From Xanthomonas hortorum pv. pelargonii (lineage in GTDB: Bacteria; Pseudomonadota; Gammaproteobacteria; Xanthomonadales; Xanthomonadaceae), in the NCBI RefSeq assembly GCF_024499015.1, contig NZ_CP098604.1, forward strand, positions 3,844,001-3,908,000: DNA of 64,000 bases. The letters run 5' to 3'. The first letter of the stretch is position 1; every line of letters starts with the position of its first letter. The translations under genes were made by a program, and so were the position numbers. The notes under the pieces are model-generated. The model worked only from the letters and a program-made list of their open reading frames with translations, ran no database searches and was not told the origin of the DNA. Positions 7,574 through 15,327 of this stretch are shown here, in pieces.

Positions 7574-8754
7574 GCGGCACCCAATGTCGAGGCCATTGAA
7601 CTCGAATGCGTGGTGTAGGTCGTGAGGTAGCCGCCTTTCCGCGCGGAGTAGTAGCCGCAGCGTTTCTTCCAAGCCTCAATAGCCAGGATGGCGTTGAGGG
7701 CATTGAGTTCGCCAATCTGGGCATTGGTGTTGTAAAGGTCATCCTCACCGCCTTCGCCAAGCGGTAGCGTGGCTTTGGCGGCATCCCAGTTGTCCCCATC
7801 GAGCACCGTGGTGCGAACGACGGCGTAGACCTCGTTCGCAGCATTCAACTTCACGCCCATGCCAACATCGATCACGATCACCTGTGAACCGCCTAGTGTG
7901 TTGGCAATCAGCTCACGAACCGCTCCGCGATCCACGCAGACGAAGACGGTGTCGTAGTTCAGCAGCGCTCGGACATTGACCTCGGTGACCATGACCGCAT
8001 GAGCTTGGATGCGCGTATGGATTTCGCCGTAGACCCGAGCCAGATAGTTGACCTTGTAGGGGGCTTCTTTCAGGACCGAGAAAGGGACCGCGCCCGGATA
8101 GCGAAAAGCATTGTGCTGTTCGATTCGGTCACCATCGAAGAGATCAAGGCAAGTCACAGGCGTTTTGCAGATGAGATCTAGAAGGTGTGCGCCCGTTCCA
8201 CCCAGCCCGACGATCGCAATGCGCTGGCCTCGGAGCTTGGCGGTTGGCACTGAGAGCCCCGCGCGGGGTGAAGCGCTGTCCTCGTAGGCAAAGACCGACT
8301 GGGACTGATCGACAACTGAAATCGCTCCAGGTGTTGCCGTGGCACGGGGATCGATGGCTTGTGCGTGGACCAAAAGCATCTTGGCGTAGGTCGACACCTG
8401 CTCGTAATAGCCGGAGTAAAGACCACTCTTGGGCTTAGACGAGAAATAGTGATCAACCCAAAGCCCGGGCGCGCGCTCCATCCGGCTGCTGCTGTTGATG
8501 ATCTTGTTCAGAGGCTGGCCGAACGAGTCACACGGCACTTGGCCAGCAAACCATGCGGTGTGGTCAGGTGCCGTTTGAGCAACATCCGCTGTGAGATGAA
8601 GCGCAATGACAAGCGTTCCGACTGCCACGGTCTTATCAACCGTGGCGTAAGCGATGCCCTTGACGAGCAGGTGGTTATCCCGGACGTCTAGGTCATATCC
8701 CTCGTCGCGAAGGCGTTGAAGTTCCGGACTACGACTTATCAGTGAGGACGACAT
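7570..8754 (-). CDS. E1-like ThiF adenylyltransferase with N-terminal DUF6791-type domain
   Basis: This 394-residue protein has two parts. Residues about 175-390 are a ThiF/E1 Rossmann domain: nucleotide loop GLGGTG at 183-188, FDGDRIEQHNAFR with D207 and D209, and YKVNYLA with K234. Such enzymes adenylate the C-terminus of a ubiquitin-like protein. Residues 1-140 (LQRLRDEGYDLDVRDNHLLV, VPCDSFG with C75, VDHYFSSKP) match what I recall of DUF6791, always found before ThiF in these operons and possibly an E2-like or substrate-handling domain. The ATG at 8754 lies inside the end of the multi-ubiquitin gene (26-nt overlap), which favours translational coupling. A catalytic cysteine of the E1 type is not evident; C75 is the best candidate for thioester transfer. 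Confidence 0.8.
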   Translation of the reverse strand: MSSSLISRSPELQRLRDEGYDLDVRDNHLLVKGIAYATVDKTVAVGTLVIALHLTADVAQTAPDHTAWFAGQVPCDSFGQPLNKIINSSSRMERAPGLWVDHYFSSKPKSGLYSGYYEQVSTYAKMLLVHAQAIDPRATATPGAISVVDQSQSVFAYEDSASPRAGLSVPTAKLRGQRIAIVGLGGTGAHLLDLICKTPVTCLDLFDGDRIEQHNAFRYPGAVPFSVLKEAPYKVNYLARVYGEIHTRIQAHAVMVTEVNVRALLNYDTVFVCVDRGAVRELIANTLGGSQVIVIDVGMGVKLNAANEVYAVVRTTVLDGDNWDAAKATLPLGEGGEDDLYNTNAQIGELNALNAILAIEAWKKRCGYYSARKGGYLTTYTTHSSSMASTLGAA

Positions 8755-9424
8755 AAAATTCCATCTCCTGCTTGATGTGGACGGTCTGGTGGTCAAGCAA
8801 ATTACCTGCCGGGTTTTCAGCCGGGCCTTGCGCATACGACACGGTATAAGTGGTGTTGGTGTCTTGGGGACTTGCACCGGGGTGTTCCAAACGGACCACA
8901 TCCCAGTAGGACAGAGTGCGCTTGTGAACGACTGCTTCCCGGGTGTTGACGAACACCTTGATGCTCAGCGGAGCCGTGAAGAAGCGCTCAATGCCGGGTT
9001 GGTCCAGATCGATGACGGCGTTCTCGGCGATCTGCTCGTCAGGCTTTTCACCCCGATGTTCAATCCACACATCCAGCTCTTCCGGGACGCGACCCACTTG
9101 GCGCAGGGTGGTCAGCATGAGGGGACCAGGCCAGGCGTAGCGGGTGTCATCGAGGATGAAATACTTCACGCCATCGGTCTTGGCTGCGAAGAACTGCGAA
9201 GGGGAGCCCGATGGCGGAATGGGGCAGAGTTCGTCCAGTTCAATGACACTGGTCGGGCCGTCTTCCGGCCAGAGCACCAACGCATGCTCAGTTTCGGGGC
9301 GCAGGCGCGCGGCAGTCAGGATTTGGCGGCCTGTGGGGGTAAGATCGGCAATCGGAAAGGCTTGACCGTTGACGACAACGGTAGAGAGGTCCGGAGGTTG
9401 GTGATGCTTGGCTTCAGTGTTCAT
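8729..9424 (-). CDS. Multi-ubiquitin domain protein (three beta-grasp repeats)
   Basis: This 231-residue protein is made of three related ubiquitin-like units at roughly residues 12-78, 83-140 and 143-231. Each begins with a beta-hairpin (VVVNGQAF, YFILDDTRY, IKVFVNTRE), continues with a helix, and ends with an aromatic pair followed by a strand (QFFAA, RFFTA, EFYVV). This fits the multiubiquitin family, the presumed modifier of bacterial ubiquitin-like operons. The chain ends in VVLTDKS with no Gly-Gly tail. Start ATG at 9424 has AGGA ten bases upstream; an earlier in-frame start at 9511 would place the operator inside the gene. It is the first gene of the operon and would be the substrate of the ThiF protein. 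Confidence 0.8.
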   Translation of the reverse strand: MNTEAKHHQPPDLSTVVVNGQAFPIADLTPTGRQILTAARLRPETEHALVLWPEDGPTSVIELDELCPIPPSGSPSQFFAAKTDGVKYFILDDTRYAWPGPLMLTTLRQVGRVPEELDVWIEHRGEKPDEQIAENAVIDLDQPGIERFFTAPLSIKVFVNTREAVVHKRTLSYWDVVRLEHPGASPQDTNTTYTVSYAQGPAENPAGNLLDHQTVHIKQEMEFYVVLTDKS

Positions 9425-9454
9425 GTTGCTGCTGTCCTGTATGGAAGGATGAAA

Positions 9455-9571
9455 TCGTTCGATAAAACGAACGACGGGCATAGACTCCCTCTTCGCTGAC
9501 TGTTCTGTCAAGTGGTATTTTTATGTTCGTTATACCGCTATAATGTGCGGCTAGCCGCGCCAGGAGTGCTT
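9455..9571. promoter_or_regulatory. Divergent control region with operator-like palindrome
   Basis: TCGTTCG-ATAAAA-CGAACGA at 9455-9474 is a 7-bp inverted repeat with a 6-bp spacer, between the multi-ubiquitin start (9424) and the XRE start (9572). A related half-site (GTTCG) lies at 9525-9529. TATAAT at 9539-9544 is a good minus-10 for the XRE gene. TTGACA read on the minus strand at 9511-9506 is a good minus-35 for the operon, though its minus-10 is weak. AGGAG at 9562-9566 sets the XRE start. Repression by the XRE protein is inferred from position. Confidence 0.55.
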
Positions 9572-9898
9572 ATGCCCTCGTTACTGGGTGAAAAAATTCG
9601 CGCCAAGAGGACCTCGATGGGTCTTAGTCTTGATGAATTGGCCAAGCGAACCGACACCAGCAAGGGTTACATCTGGGAGCTTGAGAATCGCGACAAGCCC
9701 AACCCGTCGATCGATAAGCTGAACAAGATCGCGGTGGCGTTGGGGCTGACGACCGAGTTCCTCCTGGGCACTCAGGACGAGAGTGTGGAAGCTTCTGTGG
9801 ATGTGGCCGACCAGGCGTTCTTTCGTAACTACCAGGCGATGAGTCCTGTGGCGAAGGAGAAGCTCCGAAAGATGATGGAGATCCTCGACGGCGATTAG
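9572..9898 (+). CDS. XRE-family transcriptional regulator
   Basis: This 108-residue protein has an N-terminal helix-turn-helix (residues about 8-62, with LSLDELAKRTDTSKGYIWELE) of the phage-repressor class and a short C-terminal helix. ATG at 9572 has AGGAG five bases upstream; an upstream start at 9512 has none. It is followed 12 bases later by the ImmA/IrrE gene and is divergent to the ubiquitin-like operon. In ICEBs1 and related elements such a repressor is cleaved by the metallopeptidase encoded next to it. The same control of this operon is the natural inference. Confidence 0.85.
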   Translation: MPSLLGEKIRAKRTSMGLSLDELAKRTDTSKGYIWELENRDKPNPSIDKLNKIAVALGLTTEFLLGTQDESVEASVDVADQAFFRNYQAMSPVAKEKLRKMMEILDGD

Positions 9899-9910
9899 TG
9901 AGAGGTGTGC

Positions 9911-10783
9911 ATGGACAAGCCAGCTACGGTTAAACGCCCAATGGCTGAGGCCAATCGATTGACGCAGATGCTTGATCTGGTCAGAGGACAAGACCGCTTT
10001 CCAGTGGATGTCCAAGAGCTGGCGCTCGAGTATTCGAATCAGTGCTTTGCCTCAGAGCGCATCGCTAAAATTGTGGCGATGGACATCCCAGGATTTGAGG
10101 GCATCCTCAAAGCCAGGAGTGATGGTCAGTGGGCGATTGGCTACAACAGCGAGCAATCGCCGGGTCGTGTCCGCTTCACGTTGGCGCACGAGTTCGGTCA
10201 CTACATGTTGCATCGACAGCTGCAAAGTTCCTTCAAGTGCACATCAAAAGATGTCTACGATTGGGAGTCGATGGAGCGCAAGATAGAGACAGACGCCGAT
10301 CTATTCGCGTCTTATCTGTTGATGCCATTGAACGACTTTCGCCAGCAGGTTCAGGACCATGCGGGTCAGATCGAAATGCTGCGACATTGCGCTGATCGCT
10401 ATGGCGTGTCGATCATGGCAGCAGCCTTAAAGTGGATTGAGATTGCGCCCAAACGTGCCGTTGTGGTCGTGGTGCGGGATGGCTTTGTGCACTGGGCGAG
10501 ATCGAACACTGCGGCGCGCAAGTCCGGCTTGGTTCTTGCGGCAAAGAAGAACCTCATTGAAGTGCCTGAGGGCTCCTTGCTCGCTCGGTCTGATGAGTCG
10601 GCCTCAGGGCTAATCCAAATGAAAAGTGCCAGGCTTTGGTTCCTCAAAGAGCCGCAGGACATGGAGCTTGTTGAGCATATCCATGTGGTGGAGGGGGCTG
10701 GCCTTACACGCTTGGGTTGTTGCTGCTTCCAGATGCCATACCGCTTTGGGAGCGTAGAGATGAAGATGGCGATGAAGGCTTAG
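9911..10783 (+). CDS. ImmA/IrrE family metallo-endopeptidase
   Basis: This 290-residue protein carries the zinc motif HEFGH at residues 93-97, followed by YMLH and a downstream ADLFASYLLMP helix that contributes the third side of the site. These are hallmarks of ImmA/IrrE (COG2856) peptidases, which cleave XRE repressors. ATG at 9911 follows AGAGG; a GTG two codons earlier is less likely. The C-terminal 100 residues have no motif I recognise and may sense the inducing signal. It forms a two-gene unit with the XRE gene. Confidence 0.88.
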   Translation: MDKPATVKRPMAEANRLTQMLDLVRGQDRFPVDVQELALEYSNQCFASERIAKIVAMDIPGFEGILKARSDGQWAIGYNSEQSPGRVRFTLAHEFGHYMLHRQLQSSFKCTSKDVYDWESMERKIETDADLFASYLLMPLNDFRQQVQDHAGQIEMLRHCADRYGVSIMAAALKWIEIAPKRAVVVVVRDGFVHWARSNTAARKSGLVLAAKKNLIEVPEGSLLARSDESASGLIQMKSARLWFLKEPQDMELVEHIHVVEGAGLTRLGCCCFQMPYRFGSVEMKMAMKA

Positions 10784-11076
10784 CGCCCCTTTCCCACCCA
10801 ACACGTTGGCGTTAAACGCTGGCCAATTTTGATGGGCTTCTTTAAGATCAGGGGTATCGTTTGAGGTATCGTTTTTGGGTCCCTTGTTCTGCCTGAAATT
10901 TAGGCGAATCAATGGGTTAGGGTGAGTTGGATTCTGTTCCCTTCGCCCGCTCCAGATGCAGCAAGCGTTTCGGCACATCTGCCCGCTCCGCAATCCTCAG
11001 TCCGCTCCGCAATTCGATGCGTCTTTAACTGCGCAAGCCGTGCTGCGCAGTGGCATCGGCTCCCTACTTCCAGCGT
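10784..11076. other. Intergenic region, possible right end of the island
   Basis: No gene is evident. The stretch ending at about 10954 reads TTCGCCCGCTCCA, and CCCGCTCCA is the 3' end of many bacterial tRNA-Gly genes. This could be an attR left by integration at a tRNA gene lying left of the window. Genes to the left are accessory and genes to the right are ordinary chromosome, which fits. The similarity is short and may be chance. Two near-identical CCGCTCCGCAA units follow at 10983-11013. Confidence 0.25.
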
Positions 11077-12291
11077 TTATGCCTGTCTTCCGACCGTAGC
11101 CGGCCGCGATGCGTCGCTGTCATCGTTTGACACCGCAAAGCCATGCCGCTTGGCCGTCCACGTCACCACCAGCGTTGCGGCAAGCAGCACCAGCAGTGCA
11201 GGCGGGAACGCGCCGACGCCGAGTTGATCGAGCAATACGCCGCCGAGAAGGCCACCGCCAGCGATGGCGGTATTCCACGCGGTCACCAACATGGATTGAG
11301 CGACATCGGCTTCGTCTCCGGCGGATTTGGCGAGCGCTGTCTGAAACAACGTCGCGCTGCCGCCGAAGGCAAGCCCCCAGACGCCGACTGCGATGTAGAC
11401 GATCGCGGGAGACGTGCCGGCCAGGCCCAGTGCCAATGCCGAAACGCAGAACAGCAGCGTGCTGGTCAGCGTCAGAGCGCGTAGATGGCGGTCGATCAAT
11501 ACGCCCACGATCCAGATGCCGATCAGCGATGCGCCACCGAAGACCAGCAACACCAGATCGGTGCGCTGCGCCATGCCGGCCTCCGCCAGGAACGAGGCGA
11601 TGTAGGTGTAGAGAATGTTGTGGGCCAACACGAAAGCCAGCACCACGAACAGCACCGGCCGAATGCCGGGCAACCTCACCACGTGCGCCAGACGTTGCTG
11701 CTTGCCTTGCCCCTGCCCGGCGAAATCCGGCACCTGCAGGCGCACCCAGAGCATCAGGATCACCGCCAGGACGCTCATGATGCCGAAGCACACACGCCAG
11801 CTCACCAGGCTGCCAAGGAACGCGCCGGCCGGCACGCCCAGCGACAACGCCAGCGGCGTGCCAACCATGGCGATCGCGATGGCGCGGCCTTTCTGATGCT
11901 CGGGCACCATGCGCGCCGCATAGCCGGCCAGCAACGCCCACAACAGTCCCGCCGAGACGCCTGCCAGAAAGCGCGCCACCATCGTCAGCGCATAGCTGCT
12001 GGACAGCGTGGTGATCGTGTTGGCGATGGCGAAGCCGGCGATGGCCGCCAGCAGCAGCGGGCGACGGGCAATGCCCTGGGTGGCGATCGTCAATGGTATC
12101 GCTGCCAACAAGGAACCGAGCGCATAGATGGTGACGGTCTGACCGACCCAGGCTTCGGAGACGGCCAGGCCATCTGCCATCTGCGGCAGCAGACCCGCGG
12201 GCAGCGCTTCGGTGAGGATGGTGATAAAGGCGGCCATGGCAAGCGCGAGCAAGGGTGCCAGTGGCAAGCGGTCTTTCGCAGTCGAGTTCAT
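11077..12291 (-). CDS. MFS transporter (DHA1-type sugar/drug efflux)
   Basis: This 404-residue protein has about twelve hydrophobic segments. The pattern of a short N-terminus, EALPAGLLPQMADGL in the first loop, GSLLAAIP in helix 2 and the GVSAGLLWALLAGYAARMV helix is that of the AraJ/YdhP-type drug:H+ antiporters. These export small molecules across the inner membrane with proton import. The ATG overlaps the stop of the upstream hydrolase gene (ATGA), so the two are co-translated. Substrate cannot be inferred. Confidence 0.85.
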   Translation of the reverse strand: MNSTAKDRLPLAPLLALAMAAFITILTEALPAGLLPQMADGLAVSEAWVGQTVTIYALGSLLAAIPLTIATQGIARRPLLLAAIAGFAIANTITTLSSSYALTMVARFLAGVSAGLLWALLAGYAARMVPEHQKGRAIAIAMVGTPLALSLGVPAGAFLGSLVSWRVCFGIMSVLAVILMLWVRLQVPDFAGQGQGKQQRLAHVVRLPGIRPVLFVVLAFVLAHNILYTYIASFLAEAGMAQRTDLVLLVFGGASLIGIWIVGVLIDRHLRALTLTSTLLFCVSALALGLAGTSPAIVYIAVGVWGLAFGGSATLFQTALAKSAGDEADVAQSMLVTAWNTAIAGGGLLGGVLLDQLGVGAFPPALLVLLAATLVVTWTAKRHGFAVSNDDSDASRPATVGRQA

Positions 12292-13481
12292 TGCCTTGCT
12301 TCCACAGTGGCATACACCGCATCGCGCAGATCGGTGACGAAGCTACCCGACATGCCTTCGTACAAGGTGTTGGTGAAGGCGACCACGCTCAGGCCTAGCG
12401 CCCGGTCAACAAACCACGAGTGGCCATATGCACCACCCCAGCGCCAGGTGCCCGTAGATTCCGGCGATGCGGCGAGCGCCGGGTCGCGCAAGACCGAGAA
12501 CCCCAGCCCGAAGCCAAGCCCTGGCAGATCCTGCAGCGCAGCGCCTGCGGTCTGATCGCTCGCCATCTCCTCGATCAACGGGCTAGGCAGCAGCTCGCCA
12601 TCGCCACCGCGCAAGGCTTCGAGCAGACGCAGAAAGTCTTCGGCGGTGCCCACCATGCCGGCGCCGCCAGAGGCAAATGCCTGCGGATCGAAGATGCGGG
12701 CGGGGCTGTAACGGATGCCGATCGCGCCTTCGAAGGCCGAGACGGTTTCTGCTTCTGCCAGGCGATGCGGCTGCGGCGCTGCGTTGACGTAGGCGGTCGC
12801 CACACGCTGCGTTTCGGAGGTGGCGAAATCGGTGTCCGCCATGCCCAGTGGTCCGGTCACCAATGCGCGCACCGCGTCGTTCAACGGGGCACCGTACACA
12901 CGCGCAATCAACGCACCGAGCACGTCGGTTGCCAGCGAGTAGCCCCAGGCCGTGCCTGGCGCATAAAGCAGCGGCACGCTGGCAATGCGGCGCAGGTTTT
13001 CTTCCAGAGTGATGCCAGCGGCATCCATGCCGTCCGAGACGCCGGCGACTGCATAAGGACCATTGGCGTCTGCTTCAAGAAAGCGATAGCCCAGGCCGGC
13101 GGTATGGCTGAGCAGTTGGCGCGCCGTGATGCGTGCAGGGCGGCCATCGCCCAGTCGTGGCTGGAACTCGGGCAACCAGCGATCGATGCCTGCATCCAGG
13201 TCCAGGTGCCCTTGCGCGACCAGCACCAGCGCAGCGATTGAAATGATGGGTTTGCTGACCGATGACAGACGAAAGAGCGCATCCACGCGCATCGCGCGAC
13301 GGCTTTCCCGGTCTGTCCAGCCAGCGGCCTGCCGGTGGATCAGCTCCCCATTGCGGGCGACCAGGATGACCGCTCCCACCAGACGTCGATCGTCCAGGGC
13401 GTGCTGAACGACCGCCTGGATGTTGCTGGCCAGCAGTGCGGGCGACATAGCGATGCGCGGCGGAGAGAGGGACAGTGTCAT
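12288..13481 (-). CDS. Serine hydrolase of the beta-lactamase/EstB family
   Basis: This 397-residue protein has the active-site SxxK as SVSK at residues 74-77 and a second-motif tyrosine in WGYSLATDVLG near residue 185. These are the marks of class C beta-lactamase-fold esterases and D-aminopeptidases such as EstB. There is no clear signal peptide, so a cytoplasmic esterase is more likely than an antibiotic-hydrolysing periplasmic enzyme. It overlaps the MFS gene by four bases and is divergent to a LysR regulator, which probably controls both. Confidence 0.82.
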   Translation of the reverse strand: MTLSLSPPRIAMSPALLASNIQAVVQHALDDRRLVGAVILVARNGELIHRQAAGWTDRESRRAMRVDALFRLSSVSKPIISIAALVLVAQGHLDLDAGIDRWLPEFQPRLGDGRPARITARQLLSHTAGLGYRFLEADANGPYAVAGVSDGMDAAGITLEENLRRIASVPLLYAPGTAWGYSLATDVLGALIARVYGAPLNDAVRALVTGPLGMADTDFATSETQRVATAYVNAAPQPHRLAEAETVSAFEGAIGIRYSPARIFDPQAFASGGAGMVGTAEDFLRLLEALRGGDGELLPSPLIEEMASDQTAGAALQDLPGLGFGLGFSVLRDPALAASPESTGTWRWGGAYGHSWFVDRALGLSVVAFTNTLYEGMSGSFVTDLRDAVYATVEARQ

Positions 13482-13549
13482 AAGTGTGGTTGATCGAGAG
13501 ACAGTGCAGGCAGGGTAGACAGCCTTGGATTAAAGAAAAACTGGGGTAG

Positions 13550-13570
13550 AGTTCCGCGTTGTGCGGAACT
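13550..13570. promoter_or_regulatory. Inverted repeat, probable LysR-type operator
   Basis: AGTTCCGC-N5-GCGGAACT is a perfect 8-bp dyad in the gap between the hydrolase start (13481) and the LysR start (about 13595). Its position fits the autoregulatory site of a divergent LysR system. Confidence 0.6.
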
Positions 13571-13594
13571 AAACGTCCGCAATGGAGACGTGTG

Positions 13595-14515
13595 GTGGAA
13601 AGCCTGAGCGGGTTCGTGGTGTTCGTGCAGGTTGCCGAAACGCGCAGCTTCGTCGCGGCTGGCCGGTTGTTGGGCGTGTCGGCGTCTGCGGTCGGCAAAC
13701 GCGTGGTGCGTCTGGAAGAAAAACTCGGCGTGCGGCTGTTTCATCGCAGTACGCGCAGCGTCACGCTGACAGCCGAAGGCACGTTGTTCCTGGAGCGTAG
13801 CCGCCGCATCCTCGCCGAGATCGAAGCAGCAGAACTGGAACTTTCGCAAGCCACCGCCGCGCCGCGCGGGCGCTTGCGGGTGAGCCTGCCGCTGGTCAGT
13901 GCGTTGGTATTGCCGGTGCTGGGTGACTTCATGCGCCACTATCCCGAGATCGAGCTGGATCTGGACTTCAGCGACCGGATGGTCGATGTGATCGAGGAAG
14001 GGTTCGATGCGGTGGTGAGAACCGGCGAGCCGAGCGATTCGCGCCTTTCGGCCAGGCGTCTCGGTGGCTTCCAGATGATGCTGGTGGCTGCGCCTGAGTA
14101 TCTCGCGCAGCGCGGCACTCCGCGTGTGCCGGTCGATCTGCTGCAGCATGCCTGCCTGCATTACCGTTATCCCAACTCGGGAAAACTGGAAACCTGGCCG
14201 CTGCATACGCGGCGCAACAGCGGCGAACTGGTGCTTCCCACCTCGATGATCTGCAACAACATCGAAACGCGGGTGTGCTTCGCAGTGCAAGGACTCGGAA
14301 TAGCCTGCCTGCCGGATTTCGCTATCCGCGACCTGCTGGCAGACGGGCGCCTGCTTCCCGTGTTGGCCGAGCACGTGCGGCGCAGCGGCGCGTTCCACGT
14401 GCTTTGGCCGGCAAGCAAGCATCCTTCGCCGAAGGTGCGGGCATTTGTCGACTTTCTGTGCGCAAGAGTGTTTCCTGACAACCAGAGTAAGCGGCGAAAG
14501 CCGGTCAAGCGATAA
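13595..14515 (+). CDS. LysR-family transcriptional regulator
   Basis: This protein of about 306 residues has an N-terminal winged helix-turn-helix (FVQVAETRSFVAAGRLLGVSASAVG) and a substrate-binding domain starting with the linker PRGRLRVSLP. It resembles the CrgA/DsdC-like group. The GTG start at 13595 follows GGAG at about nine bases; GTG at 13592 is equally possible, and a TTG at 13559 would overlap the operator. It is divergent to the hydrolase-MFS operon. Confidence 0.85.
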   Translation: MESLSGFVVFVQVAETRSFVAAGRLLGVSASAVGKRVVRLEEKLGVRLFHRSTRSVTLTAEGTLFLERSRRILAEIEAAELELSQATAAPRGRLRVSLPLVSALVLPVLGDFMRHYPEIELDLDFSDRMVDVIEEGFDAVVRTGEPSDSRLSARRLGGFQMMLVAAPEYLAQRGTPRVPVDLLQHACLHYRYPNSGKLETWPLHTRRNSGELVLPTSMICNNIETRVCFAVQGLGIACLPDFAIRDLLADGRLLPVLAEHVRRSGAFHVLWPASKHPSPKVRAFVDFLCARVFPDNQSKRRKPVKR

Positions 14516-14613
14516 CGCCGCGCCATGTCGCATTGGCGTCGGTTGTGGCGCAGATGTTGCGCCGGATGCATCGCCCAACCTCCTGCACCATCACAACACG
14601 CGCAACGTAGCCA

Positions 14614-15036
14614 ATGACGTATCTCTCGCTTTTCGCGCTTGCGCTTATCGCAGCCACCTTGCTCCCTGCGCAGTCGGAGACGGCATTGGTGGCGCTGCTG
14701 TTGCGCGGCGATTCTGCGTTGGGGCTCGTGGCTGCTGCGAGCATCGGCAACGTGCTCGGCTCGCTGATCAACTGGTGGCTTGGGCGCGAGGCGTTGCGCT
14801 TTCAGGCAAAGCGCTGGTTTCCGATCAACGCTGCTGCATTGCTGCGCGCCCAGGCGTGGTATGGCAAATACGGAAAATGGTCGCTGCTGCTGAGTTGGAT
14901 GCCGATCGTCGGCGACCCGTTGACGCTTGCGGCGGGGGTGATGCGCGAGCCGCTGCGCGTGTTCCTGCCGCTGGTTGCGATCGCCAAGACCACCCGTTAC
15001 GCCTTGCTCGCATGGGCGACGCTGAGTATTGCGTAG
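14614..15036 (+). CDS. YqaA family (DedA/VTT) membrane protein
   Basis: This 140-residue protein has four hydrophobic segments. SETALVALLLRGDS and GNVLGSLINWWLGRE near the start, and LLSWMPIVGDPLTLAAGVMR in the middle, are characteristic of YqaA proteins, small relatives of DedA with the re-entrant VTT fold. DedA proteins have been linked to lipid-carrier flipping and membrane homeostasis; the role of YqaA is not defined. It lies 98 bp after the LysR gene. Confidence 0.82.
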   Translation: MTYLSLFALALIAATLLPAQSETALVALLLRGDSALGLVAAASIGNVLGSLINWWLGREALRFQAKRWFPINAAALLRAQAWYGKYGKWSLLLSWMPIVGDPLTLAAGVMREPLRVFLPLVAIAKTTRYALLAWATLSIA

Positions 15037-15284
15037 ATAGCGCAACATCTGAGCATCGAGCGACTCGCGAGCGCGTTATGAATTTCAAGCGTGGGGCGAT
15101 TATGTAGACGCATGGCGCCTGGTAAGCCGCATTCCAACGATCACTTCCACCAGGCATGATCCTTTGCAGTTGCCAGGCGCTGAGGTAGGCGCTCGGTCGC
15201 CTACCAGTTGGGAGCGCGTCCAATGAAGACGATCAGGCGCATGGACAACCTGCACGTACATGCCTGGACGTGCCTTGATGAAGC

Positions 15285-15308
15285 AAAAAAAACCCGGCAT
15301 TGCCGGGT
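15285..15308 (-). terminator. Rho-independent terminator of the chemotaxis receptor gene
   Basis: Read on the minus strand, ACCCGGC-AAT-GCCGGGT followed by eight T, 20 bases after the receptor stop. The rest of 15037-15284 holds one weak hairpin (15185-15204) and no gene. Confidence 0.88.
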
Positions 15309-15327
15309 CTTTGAATGCGGTCGAGGC

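Noticed and set aside
10610..10993. Minus-strand frame of 127 codons overlapping the end of the ImmA/IrrE gene
   Set aside because: Its 3' half is antisense to a well-supported gene and the rest has no motif; part of it may be integrase-like debris but this cannot be supported.
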